From an uncultured Clostridium sp. (GTDB taxonomy: Bacteria; Bacillota; Clostridia; Lachnospirales; Lachnospiraceae), in the NCBI GenBank assembly GCA_900541315.1, contig UQJF01000031.1, forward strand, positions 1-25,886: 25,886 bases of DNA. Reading direction: 5' to 3'. Below the pieces are notes generated by a model. That model had not been told where the DNA came from and ran no database searches. It saw nothing but the letters and a program-made list of their open reading frames with translations. The position numbers and the translations under genes are program-made. This document shows positions 9,696 through 17,460 of this stretch, in pieces; position 1 is the stretch's first letter, and each line of letters starts with the position of its first letter.

Positions 9696-10337
9696 ATGAA
9701 ACTTCTTCTCACTGCATTTGACCCATTTGGCGGAGATCCGGTCAATCCGGCTTTAGAGGCTGTAAAACTTGTTTCCGGTACTGTTGGTGCTGTCCAGGTA
9801 GTAAAGCTGGAAGTACCTACTGTTTTCGGAAGATCCATTGACACAGTGGCAAAAGCCATTAAAGCAGAAAAACCGGATGCCGTTCTCTGCATCGGACAGG
9901 CCGGAGGACGTTTTGACCTGACACCGGAGCGTGTTGCCATTAACTTAGATGATGCCCGCATCAAAGACAACGAAGGCAACCAGCCTATTGACGTACCCAT
10001 CTTTAAAGACGGGGCCCCTGCTTATTTTTCTACTCTTCCTATTAAAGCTATGGTACAGAATATCCGGAATGCCGGACTTCCTGCCAGCGTTTCCAACACT
10101 GCCGGAACCTTTGTATGCAACCACCTGATGTACGGTGTTCTATATACTCTGGCTAAAAGCTATCCGGGAGTCAGAGGCGGCTTTATGCACGTTCCTTTCA
10201 TCCCAAGCCAGGTAGTAAACCGTCCGTCTGTACCATCCATGAATTTACAGGATATTGCAAAAGGGATTGAAGCTGCCATTGCTGCTATTGGTGAAAATGA
10301 AAACGATATCCTGACTGCAGAAGGTGCTACACACTAA
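9696..10337 (+). CDS. pcp: Pyroglutamyl-peptidase I (pyrrolidone-carboxylate peptidase)
   Basis: Cytosolic cysteine peptidase of family C15 (EC 3.4.19.3) that removes N-terminal pyroglutamate from peptides. The 213-residue length matches the family. The N-terminal [13 protein letters not shown] is diagnostic, and the Glu-Cys-His catalytic set is complete: E78 in TPERVAIN, C141 in [11 protein letters not shown] and H165 in [14 protein letters not shown] lies upstream of ATG 9696. It is third in the plus-strand cluster, 134 bases after DUF979, and would release 5-oxoproline that the two membrane proteins may move. It ends convergent with larE. Confidence 0.96.
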   Translation: MKLLLTAFDPFGGDPVNPALEAVKLVSGTVGAVQVVKLEVPTVFGRSIDTVAKAIKAEKPDAVLCIGQAGGRFDLTPERVAINLDDARIKDNEGNQPIDVPIFKDGAPAYFSTLPIKAMVQNIRNAGLPASVSNTAGTFVCNHLMYGVLYTLAKSYPGVRGGFMHVPFIPSQVVNRPSVPSMNLQDIAKGIEAAIAAIGENENDILTAEGATH

Positions 10338-10407
10338 GCAGAATATACCTGTAGGATCTGCCAACGTCGGTTTATTTGCAGAGACACATCACACACAATA
10401 TCTATAG

Positions 10408-10463
10408 AACAGCAAAAAAAGCTCCCCGCCCAGGTAATTGGGCTGAGGAGCTTTTTTGCTGTT
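10408..10463. terminator. Strong bidirectional terminator between pcp and larE
   Basis: A long stem pairs AACAGC-A7-GCTCC (10408-10425) with GGAGC-T6-GCTGTT (10447-10463), plus an inner GCCC/GGGC pair (10428-10431 with 10440-10443). The A and T runs in the two arms supply a U tract in either direction, so it can end both the plus-strand pcp cluster and the minus-strand nickel operon. A degenerate tract with repeated tgctgtt/tgctatt words follows at 10458-10505. Nothing else is seen in 10338-10526. Confidence 0.9.
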
Positions 10464-10526
10464 CTGCTGTTTCTTTGCTACTCTGCTGTTCTTTTGCTAT
10501 TCATGCAGCCGATGTGTCTGCTTCTA

Positions 10527-11366
10527 TTATTTATCCAGACCAACATCCATGCTGCCGGAACGAAAGCCTTCCAGATCCATGGTAATGTATACAAAACCAA
10601 GATCCTTTAATGTCTTTACAATCTCATCTCCATGCTCTAACAGCTTTCCAAATGAGGTCTTGTCTGCCTCAATACGCACTACATTTCCATGAAGGCGTAG
10701 GCGGACATTTCCTCCTAACAGCTCTCTTAAATAGCCTTCGCCTGCTTCGATCTGCTTCATAACATCATAGTCGATCGGCGTATTATACGGCAGTCTGGTT
10801 GCCATACATGGGGTTGACGGGCGGGACGCTACAGAAATGCCCCATTCCTTTGCCATGGCTTTTACTTCCGCTTTGGTAATGTGCAGCTGCGCCAGCGGAC
10901 TGACGATGCCCAGTTCTTTTAATGCCTGGATACCCGGGCGGTATACATGGTGGTCATCCTCATTGGTTCCGTCCATAACAGTCTCAGCGCCAAGGCTTTT
11001 TGCCATTTCCTTTAAATTTACAAACAGATGCTTTTTGCACAGATAACAACGGTTCACCGGGTTCATTCGGATGGCTTCCTGCTCCAGTTCATTTACATGT
11101 ATTACCTTGTGAACACCCCCAAGCTCTGCTGCCACCCGGTTTGCGATCTCCAGGTCACATGAAGGATGCAGGCGGCTGTCAAAGGTAACTGCAAAAACCT
11201 TGCTGCCGTCTTTTGCAGCTGCTTTTACAGCAGCCTTTAAGATCAGACTGCTGTCCACGCCGCCGGAGAAAGCTACACAAAGGTCTTTCCCCCCTGCTGT
11301 GTACTTTCCCATAAATGTTTCTAACTGTTCCAGTCTTTCTTTTACTGAGTGATTCTGTCCTTCCAT
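10527..11366 (-). CDS. larE: LarE, sulfur-inserting enzyme of NPN cofactor synthesis
   Basis: ATP pyrophosphatase-type enzyme that adenylates the cofactor precursor (P2CMN, the biscarboxylate mononucleotide) and converts its carboxylates to thiocarboxylates. The 279-residue protein has the PP-loop SGGVDSS at residues 34-40, family motif MDGTNEDD near 131-138 and the C-terminal GFRSGSMD. Three cysteines stand out: C107 and C110 in RCYLCKKH, and C177 in RPSTPCMATR. C177 matches the sacrificial Cys176 of Lactiplantibacillus plantarum LarE, while the three-cysteine form is the type reported to bind a [4Fe-4S] cluster and work catalytically. AAAGGAG precedes ATG 11366. It is the last gene of the nickel operon, with an apparently empty 149-base gap after larC. 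Confidence 0.92.
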   Translation of the reverse strand: MEGQNHSVKERLEQLETFMGKYTAGGKDLCVAFSGGVDSSLILKAAVKAAAKDGSKVFAVTFDSRLHPSCDLEIANRVAAELGGVHKVIHVNELEQEAIRMNPVNRCYLCKKHLFVNLKEMAKSLGAETVMDGTNEDDHHVYRPGIQALKELGIVSPLAQLHITKAEVKAMAKEWGISVASRPSTPCMATRLPYNTPIDYDVMKQIEAGEGYLRELLGGNVRLRLHGNVVRIEADKTSFGKLLEHGDEIVKTLKDLGFVYITMDLEGFRSGSMDVGLDK

Positions 11367-11515
11367 CCTTCCGGTCTCCTTTACTGTAGGTCTTATAATA
11401 AACTTTTGTCTTCCCCGGTTATCTGTTTTTGCTGTCCCCTGTTTGTAAGCGTGCTGTCAAAACCTCTCTGTAACTGTTTTACGGACTGATCTGATCTTAG
11501 CCTGAGCAGCCTGCT

Positions 11516-12991
11516 TTATATCAGTTCCTTTGCTGCTTTCTCCACAGCTTCATAAACAGTATTAAAATCCACATTTCCCTGCTTATCACATATTGCTGAA
11601 ACACTGTCATATTCTGGATAGCAGTATTGCTTTCCCTTATAACTGCAAACCTTTACATCCGCTGCTCCATAAACTGTTTCCACCTGGATCTTTCTCCGGT
11701 CCAGGGCAGTGCGCTGCGCCGGAAAACGGCGGATACCAATAGATGTGGTATGAGTAAAAATAATATCTTCCATAGTCTCGCGGCTGCTTTCACGGCATAA
11801 TACAGAAAGCATATAAGCCGGACGGTTCTTTTTCATATAGATCGGTGTATACCATACATCATTTGCACCAGCCTTTAACAGCAGGTTCATGGTATATCCC
11901 AGAGTTTCTCCTGTACAGTCATCTAAATTAGTCTCTAACAGCTCTAAGCTGTCTGTTTTTTCTTCTTCCTCTTCTTCAATGATCATGGCGCGGAGGATGT
12001 TTGCATGGTCAAAATCCTTATTTCCAGCCCCAATACCGATTTTTACAATGCGATAGTTCTTTGGCATGGAAGCACCGGTACTCAGTGCTGCTGCGATCGC
12101 TGCACCAGTAGGTGTGACCATTTCTCCTGGTGTTTCTGTAAAACGCAGCTTCAGACCGTATGCCTGTGCAATATTAGCTGTAGCCGGCACCGGAACCGGC
12201 AGTGTGCCATGCTGGCACCTTACATATCCCTGACCTTCTGCAAGTGGGGAAACAATGACTTTTTCGATGCCCAGATTATCCAGGCATACTGCTGTACTGA
12301 TAATATCAACAATAGAGTCGATCGCCCCAACTTCGTGAAAATGTACCTGGTCGATTGGAAGACCATGGGCCTTTGACTCAGCCTCTGCCACGATCTCAAA
12401 AATACGTCTTGCCAGCTGCTTTACCTTATCTGAAGACTGCAGACGGTCGATAATGGTATAAATATCATAAAGATTGCGGTGAGTATGTGGGTGCATGTGG
12501 TCATGGGTATGTACGTGGTCGTGGTCTCCATGGTCATGGGTATGTACATGATCATGATCTCCATGGTCGTGAGTATGTACGTGATCGTGGCAATGCTCTG
12601 TGCCATCCTCATTGGTATGTGTATGGGTGTGTTCATGATCATGTACGTGTTCTTTGCACTCTTCATGGCTGTGCTCATGAGTGTGTTCGTGCTCATGATC
12701 GTGGCTGTACTCTGTACCGTCCTCATGAATATGTGCATGTGCGTGTTCATGGCCGTGATCGTGATCTCCATGGTCGTGTTCATGCTCTTCATACTCCAGA
12801 TGCACATCAAAATCATAGGCCTTGATGCCGCATTTCTCCGTTGTTCCAAAATGCAGATGATAGCCATCTACCCCCAGACTTGCCAGCGCATCCTCCAGCA
12901 CCTTTCTGTCTGCCCCCAGATCAAGAAGCGCTCCTACGGTCATATCACCGCTGATTCCTGAATTACACTCCAGATATAATGTTTTTTTCAT
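11516..12991 (-). CDS. larC: LarC, nickel insertion enzyme with a giant histidine-rich insert
   Basis: CTP-dependent cyclometallase that inserts nickel into the dithiocarboxylate precursor to complete the NPN cofactor. The 491-residue product is one continuous frame covering both parts that L. plantarum makes as LarC1/LarC2 by frameshifting. Family motifs include YLECNSGISGDMTVGALLDLG (first 25 residues), QVHFHEVGAIDSIVDI (215-230), ETPGEMVTPTGAAIAA (276-291) and LLETNLDDCTGE (341-352). Residues 64-171 are almost entirely His, Asp, Glu, Thr and Gly, with 43 histidines in 108 residues, far more than in ordinary LarC, and explain the extra length. The ATG at 12991 shares its A with the larB stop (TAATG), implying coupled translation. 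Confidence 0.94.
   Translation of the reverse strand: MKKTLYLECNSGISGDMTVGALLDLGADRKVLEDALASLGVDGYHLHFGTTEKCGIKAYDFDVHLEYEEHEHDHGDHDHGHEHAHAHIHEDGTEYSHDHEHEHTHEHSHEECKEHVHDHEHTHTHTNEDGTEHCHDHVHTHDHGDHDHVHTHDHGDHDHVHTHDHMHPHTHRNLYDIYTIIDRLQSSDKVKQLARRIFEIVAEAESKAHGLPIDQVHFHEVGAIDSIVDIISTAVCLDNLGIEKVIVSPLAEGQGYVRCQHGTLPVPVPATANIAQAYGLKLRFTETPGEMVTPTGAAIAAALSTGASMPKNYRIVKIGIGAGNKDFDHANILRAMIIEEEEEEKTDSLELLETNLDDCTGETLGYTMNLLLKAGANDVWYTPIYMKKNRPAYMLSVLCRESSRETMEDIIFTHTTSIGIRRFPAQRTALDRRKIQVETVYGAADVKVCSYKGKQYCYPEYDSVSAICDKQGNVDFNTVYEAVEKAAKELI
12499..12597. repeat. Three 33-bp tandem repeats inside larC
   Basis: Copies at 12499-12531, 12532-12564 and 12565-12597 share the frame tatgtac-n-tgatcgtg-n-tctccatgg with a few substitutions and encode an 11-residue His-rich unit (VHTHDHGDHDH type). 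A second, longer-range duplication (EDGTE-x-x-HDH, copies about 114 bp apart) lies near 12594 and 12708. The substitutions are partly synonymous, which fits an old, selected repeat. Confidence 0.8.
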
Positions 12992-13737
12992 TATTTCTTC
13001 ACCGCCATTCTGTTTATTTGTGTTGCAATGTATCCGGCTCCATAGCCATTATCAATATTTACTACCGAAATTCCATTTGCACAGGAATTGATCATGGTAA
13101 GAAGAGCTGACAGACCATGGAAGCTGGCCCCATACCCCACAGATGTAGGTACTGCGATCACCGGTGCATCTGCCAGTCCTGCAATCACAGTTCCAAGAGC
13201 CCCCTCCATTCCTGCTACTGCGATAATGCAGTTTGCTTTGGAAATACGCTCTCTCTGGCTTAACAGCCTGTGAATGCCTGCAACTCCCACATCATAGATG
13301 CGGTCTACCTTTGTGCCAAAATACTCCGCTGTCTGGGCTGCCTCCTCTGCCACCGGGATATCTGCTGTACCACCGGTACAAACTGCCACACATCCCACAT
13401 GCTCCTTATCCGGTTTTTCCACCTTTACAATACGGGAAATAGGATCATAAACTGCTGCCGGCACCAGAGAACGGATCAGCTCATACTGCTCCTTGCTGGC
13501 TCTGGTTCCAAGGACTTCCCCGTCCCTTTCATAAAATTTCAGGAATATCTCTTTCAAATACGGGTCCGGCTTTCCCTGGCAGAAAATGGTTTCGCCAAAA
13601 CCGGAACGCAGCTTCCTGTGATGATCCAGCTTTGCATAGCCCAGATCCTCATAGGGCAGGTCTTTTAACTTTTCTTCTGCCTCTGCAATATCCAGCTGGC
13701 CCGCCTTTACCTGTTCCAGCATCTTATGCACATCCAT
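12991..13737 (-). CDS. larB: LarB, nicotinate dinucleotide carboxylase/hydrolase of NPN synthesis
   Basis: First enzyme of nickel-pincer cofactor synthesis: carboxylates the pyridinium ring of nicotinic acid adenine dinucleotide at C5 and cleaves the phosphoanhydride to yield the biscarboxylate mononucleotide plus AMP. It is 248 residues. The C-terminal half is PurE-like (TGGTADIPVAEEAA at 121-134, VAGMEGALGTVIAGL at 174-188, GYGASFHG at 201-208). C219 in NSCANG matches the cysteine that holds the substrate covalently in the characterised enzyme. AGGAG lies eight bases before ATG 13737. It follows the ABC transporter by 80 bases and overlaps larC by one. Confidence 0.94.
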   Translation of the reverse strand: MDVHKMLEQVKAGQLDIAEAEEKLKDLPYEDLGYAKLDHHRKLRSGFGETIFCQGKPDPYLKEIFLKFYERDGEVLGTRASKEQYELIRSLVPAAVYDPISRIVKVEKPDKEHVGCVAVCTGGTADIPVAEEAAQTAEYFGTKVDRIYDVGVAGIHRLLSQRERISKANCIIAVAGMEGALGTVIAGLADAPVIAVPTSVGYGASFHGLSALLTMINSCANGISVVNIDNGYGAGYIATQINRMAVKK

Positions 13738-13817
13738 GCTTCATTCTCCTTCCTTTATCCACAATTACTCTATCAGAAATCCACCGATACAAGAAACAAT
13801 CTGCCGGTACCTGGATC

Positions 13818-14417
13818 CTACAATTGGATCCGGTCCGTACAGATCCATTCAAGCAGTGAATCTGTATGACTGACTACCAAAAGCCCGATTTCACGGCTTC
13901 TCACTTCCTCCAGCAGAAAATTCCAGATCTGGCTCTGTGTGATCAGATCCAGCATAGCTGTGATCTCATCTGCCAGGAGAAATCTGGTCTTCTCACCTAA
14001 AGCCCTTGCAATGCAAAATCTCTGCAGCTCTCCTCCGGATAATTCCCCCGGATACCGCTCCAGCCATTCCTTCTCGATCCCAAGTCCCCGGATCAGCCGT
14101 TCATCCAGCACACCACCTTCTTCCAGAACGGTCTTCATCCTTCTTCTGGGATTGACCGCTTCCTGGGGATGCTGCCAGATCAACTGCACCGGGCAGTAAC
14201 CCTTATATTGGGAAAGGGGCTTTCCATCTAACAAAACCTGACCTTCATCCGGCTGTTCATAACCTGCAAGTATCTTACAAAACGTAGTTTTTCCAAATCC
14301 GCTGGGTGCTGCCAGCCCCAGACGATCCTTGCTGTCAAGGCTTACAGATACATGATTTAATATCTGCCTGTTTCCTTTATGGTAGCGGAATGACAGGTCT
14401 TTTGCTTCTAATTTCAT
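13818..14417 (-). CDS. ABC transporter ATP-binding protein, NikE/DppF-like (short)
   Basis: Second ATPase of the nickel/peptide-type importer. The 199-residue protein has the P-loop APSGFGKTT (37-45), Q-loop glutamine Q82, signature LSGGELQ (126-132), Walker B LLADE with catalytic E151, and H184 of the switch. The first glycine of Walker A is alanine. It lacks the C-terminal extension of typical NikE/DppF proteins and stops soon after the H-loop. The frame is open to 14450, but ATG 14417 overlaps the upstream stop codon (ATGA) and has AAGGAAGG nine bases before it, so I start there. Confidence 0.88.
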   Translation of the reverse strand: MKLEAKDLSFRYHKGNRQILNHVSVSLDSKDRLGLAAPSGFGKTTFCKILAGYEQPDEGQVLLDGKPLSQYKGYCPVQLIWQHPQEAVNPRRRMKTVLEEGGVLDERLIRGLGIEKEWLERYPGELSGGELQRFCIARALGEKTRFLLADEITAMLDLITQSQIWNFLLEEVRSREIGLLVVSHTDSLLEWICTDRIQL

Positions 14418-15469
14418 AAGCCTGCGCCTTCCTTTCCACATACACTGCATTCACCAGAACTGGGTTCTGACGTCATTTTCTCCTTCAATACCTCTGATTC
14501 CGATAATATTCCAGGTAAAATCTCCTTTTCATCCCCCGGACAGATACACCGCACCAGTCCCCCCTGATAAGATACATAGGGGATGTCTTTACTGCATTCT
14601 TCCCTGTATTTCGGACATCTTGGACCATAAGGACACCCCTCAGGCAGATCTCTCACATAAGGCTGGATCCCCGGCTCCGGTGCAAATCCATGCTCCGGCA
14701 TCGCCCGAAACAACGCCCTGGTATATGGATGGCGCAATGCCGCTTCCTGGTTAAAATCCACGCATGCCGCCTCTTCCACTGCAGTTCCTGCATAAAATAC
14801 AACAATCCGGTCCGCTGTTTTCAACGCCAGTTCCAGATCATGTGTGATCAGAAGTACACCTGCTCCCTCATCTGCGATCTCCCGGAAATGGGATAAGACC
14901 CGGACTGCCGCTTCCATATGAAGTCCAGGGGTCGGTTCATCTGCGATCACCAGCTCCGGCTTTTCTACCACTGCGGTTCCGATCAGAACCCGCCTTGCCA
15001 TTCCACCGGAAAGTTCAAAGGGATACATATTATCCACTTCTTTATCAAGACCATACCTTGTCAAAGCCTTCCTGCTTTTTTCCAGGCTGATCCGGTCTTT
15101 ACCGCCAGCTACCTGCTCTCCCACTTTCATCAATGGGTCCAGATAAGACACACTTTGTGGGACCAGAACGATCTTATTGCCCCGCAGCTGCTTTATCCTT
15201 TTTGTGGTCAGCTGCTTTCCTTTATAATAAATATCTCCCCCGCAGCTTCCATTATAAGGAAGGACACCCATGACTGCATGAGCCAGAAGACTTTTCCCGG
15301 AGCCGCTGGAGCCAACCACAGCCACCATTTCCCCATAGGAAACCCTAAGGCTTAAATCCCGGATCACAGGCAGTGTTTTTCTGGAAAACCAGCCGTCATA
15401 CTGGGTAAATGTAACGGATAAATGTTCAATACGAAGAAGTTCTTCTCTTTGTAAATCTTCCATCTGCAC
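14414..15469 (-). CDS. ABC transporter ATP-binding protein, NikD/DppD-like
   Basis: First ATPase of the importer, 351 residues. It has Walker A VGSSGSGKS (52-60), Q105, signature LSGGM (153-157), Walker B LVIADEPT (173-180) and H210. The C-terminal oligopeptide-transporter region (about 245-310) holds the cysteine set C279, C285, C292 and C308/C310 found in DppD-type proteins, some of which carry an iron-sulfur cluster. A further CSVC (341-344) ends the protein. The outermost start is a GTG at 15469, five bases after GGGAGG; an ATG at 15463 is eleven bases away and possible. Confidence 0.88.
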   Translation of the reverse strand: MQMEDLQREELLRIEHLSVTFTQYDGWFSRKTLPVIRDLSLRVSYGEMVAVVGSSGSGKSLLAHAVMGVLPYNGSCGGDIYYKGKQLTTKRIKQLRGNKIVLVPQSVSYLDPLMKVGEQVAGGKDRISLEKSRKALTRYGLDKEVDNMYPFELSGGMARRVLIGTAVVEKPELVIADEPTPGLHMEAAVRVLSHFREIADEGAGVLLITHDLELALKTADRIVVFYAGTAVEEAACVDFNQEAALRHPYTRALFRAMPEHGFAPEPGIQPYVRDLPEGCPYGPRCPKYREECSKDIPYVSYQGGLVRCICPGDEKEILPGILSESEVLKEKMTSEPSSGECSVCGKEGAGL

Positions 15470-15501
15470 CTATGCCTCCCTTCTGCCTTCTTTGCATTTC
15501 T

Positions 15502-16350
15502 CTATTCATGAGCCCTGGACGGGTCCAGAAGACTGTTTAACGTATCCCCGATCACATGAAACATTATGACCACTAACACAAGCAAAAGCCCCGGGAACAA
15601 GGCCAACCACCATTTTCCCATCGTCAGGTATTTCATGCTTTCAGAAAGGATTACCCCGATCGCAGGCTGTTCCGGCGACAAGCCAAAACCTAAAAATGTA
15701 ATACTTGCTTCATGTAATATGGCATGAGGGAACATAAGCACCATTCCCACCAGCACCTGGGGAAGCAGATGGGGCATCATATGTCTGATCCCGATCTGCC
15801 ATGGGCTCATGCCCATTTTCTCTGCGATCTTTATAAAATGGCTTTCCCTCAGCTGCAATACTTCCCCCCGGATCAGTCTGGTTAAAGAAGTCCAGTGAGT
15901 CAGGATGATCCCCACAGCTACACCCTTTAAGCCTTTTCCCAATGCGAATGAGATCAAAAGCAAAAGCAGAATATGGGGAATGCCCATCACCACGTCAATA
16001 AGACCGCTTATAAGGCTATCTGCCCATTTTCCACCTGCTGCACAGGCAAGTCCCAGTCCTACTGCAATAACAGAACTGAACACAGATGTGATCAGGCCGA
16101 TACGTATACTTAAAGATAAGCCTGTAAGGGTACGTACAAACATATCACGCCCCATCCAGTCTGTCCCAAAAGGATATTGTATACAGGGTGCTATATTTTT
16201 CCTGGTAAAATCCGTGGTCAATGCCTGTTCCTTCAAACAGACCCCCAAAACCAGCACTGCCCCAAGGATCAGTACCGCTGCCGCCGTAAGCGCTGTTATA
16301 AATATGCGCCTGCTGCTTATTCCTTCTGTACGTTTCAAATGCTTCTTCAA
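15502..16350 (-). CDS. ABC transporter permease, NikC/DppC-like
   Basis: Inner-membrane channel subunit of the importer. It is about 282 residues with a cytosolic basic N-terminus, a first membrane helix at about 17-39, an extracytoplasmic loop with YPFGTDWMGRDMFVR (a DppC/NikC family hallmark), four to five further helices, and the EAA-type coupling loop near KIAEKMGMSPWQIGIRHMMPH. I start at TTG 16350, which has AAAGG nine bases upstream. An in-frame ATG at 16368 adds six residues but has no usable ribosome binding site. It follows the NikB-like gene by about 50 bases. Confidence 0.88.
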   Translation of the reverse strand: MKKHLKRTEGISSRRIFITALTAAAVLILGAVLVLGVCLKEQALTTDFTRKNIAPCIQYPFGTDWMGRDMFVRTLTGLSLSIRIGLITSVFSSVIAVGLGLACAAGGKWADSLISGLIDVVMGIPHILLLLLISFALGKGLKGVAVGIILTHWTSLTRLIRGEVLQLRESHFIKIAEKMGMSPWQIGIRHMMPHLLPQVLVGMVLMFPHAILHEASITFLGFGLSPEQPAIGVILSESMKYLTMGKWWLALFPGLLLVLVVIMFHVIGDTLNSLLDPSRAHE

Positions 16351-16402
16351 ATTATCATTACCTTTCATCCCCGGTCTGATGTATGCGCCCGGAATCTTTC
16401 AT

Positions 16403-17398
16403 TCACTTACTTTTTTGGCTGTTCTTCCGCATTCTGGGGTCTATGATCTCATATAAAATATCTGCAATAAAATTACCTGCAAACACTATTGCCGCGCTGA
16501 TCATGGTAATTCCCATTAACAGCGGAATATCACTTCCAAGACCGGCGCTTACTGCCGCCTGTCCCAGCCCCGGATAGGAAAATACCTGTTCCACAAGAAC
16601 AGAACCGCCAAAAATCTCGCTGATCGAAGCGAACTGCAGTGTTAATGCCGGAAGGATCATATTGCGAAGCCCATGTCTGAAAACAATAGAACCCAGGCTT
16701 TCGCCTCTGGCCCTTGCAAAAAGCACATAATCGCTTTCCATGACCTGTATCATCTTTTCTCTTGTGTGAAGCGTGATATTAGAAATACCTGTAAGGCTTA
16801 AAGCCGCGGCCGGCAATATGCCATGACGGATACGGTCTGCTATGGAAACAGCGGCCGCATCTGCGCCTATTGGAACACTCAATCCCACAGGAAGGACTTT
16901 TAACCACACCGCAAACACCATAAGGAGTACCAGAGCCACCCAGAAAGCCGGTGTACTGGCTGTGACCAGGGCATAAGCAGATATCACCCGGTCTGCCAGG
17001 CTTCCCTTTCTGGCACCAGCCGCCATTCCAAGGATCACACCTGCAACACCGGATAAGATCCACGCAGCTGCCATCAGCCATACAGAACTGGCAAAACGGA
17101 TCTGTATCACCTTTGCCACAGGCTGATGATACAAAAGAGAAGTTCCCATGTTTCCACAGATAAAGTCCCCCGCCCATGCAAGATAGCGTTTTAATGGCGG
17201 TATCCCTTCACCCCAGTAAAGCCGCAGCCTTTCAATCTGCTCCGGGCTCATAGAGCCCAGAGCTGCCTGTCCTACATTGGTCTGCAATGGATCCAGGGGT
17301 GTCATGGAAACCAGGGCAAAGGCCCCTATGCTTACAAAAATGAGAAGGACCAGCATCCGTATGAAATTTTTACTGATAAATATAACCTGTTTCTTCAA
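16403..17398 (-). CDS. ABC transporter permease, NikB/DppB-like
   Basis: Partner channel subunit, 331 residues with about six membrane helices. An N-terminal helix (about 12-32) precedes the periplasm-facing region MTPLDPLQTNVGQA, and the EAA loop region is recognisable around ARARGESLGSIVFRHGLRN. SYPGLGQAAVSAGLGSDIPL near the C-terminus is typical of DppB/NikB proteins. The start is TTG at 17398, nine bases after TAGGAG; no ATG is better placed. It lies 62 bases downstream of the binding-protein gene and is part of the same operon. Confidence 0.88.
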   Translation of the reverse strand: MKKQVIFISKNFIRMLVLLIFVSIGAFALVSMTPLDPLQTNVGQAALGSMSPEQIERLRLYWGEGIPPLKRYLAWAGDFICGNMGTSLLYHQPVAKVIQIRFASSVWLMAAAWILSGVAGVILGMAAGARKGSLADRVISAYALVTASTPAFWVALVLLMVFAVWLKVLPVGLSVPIGADAAAVSIADRIRHGILPAAALSLTGISNITLHTREKMIQVMESDYVLFARARGESLGSIVFRHGLRNMILPALTLQFASISEIFGGSVLVEQVFSYPGLGQAAVSAGLGSDIPLLMGITMISAAIVFAGNFIADILYEIIDPRMRKNSQKSK

Positions 17399-17460
17399 AC
17401 CTGTCTGCTCCTATTTTCCGCAACTGTTATCCAGCCATGGTAATTTCTTTTTTGTACACT

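Noticed and set aside
10376..10692. Plus-strand open frames between and over pcp/larE
   Set aside because: They run through the bidirectional terminator and the end of larE, without a ribosome binding site or recognisable protein.
11367..11515. TTGACA in the larC-larE gap as a separate larE promoter
   Set aside because: No acceptable -10 box lies 16-18 bases downstream; larE is more simply read as part of the nickel operon.
12499..12597. Regularly spaced repeats resembling a small CRISPR array
   Set aside because: The units are directly tandem with no unique spacers, and they encode an in-frame His-rich peptide in larC.
12479..12961. Long plus-strand open frames (160 and 112 residues) rich in Met/Val or His/Val
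   Set aside because: They are antisense shadows of the His-rich repeat of larC. They have no ribosome binding site and their composition simply mirrors the repeat codons.
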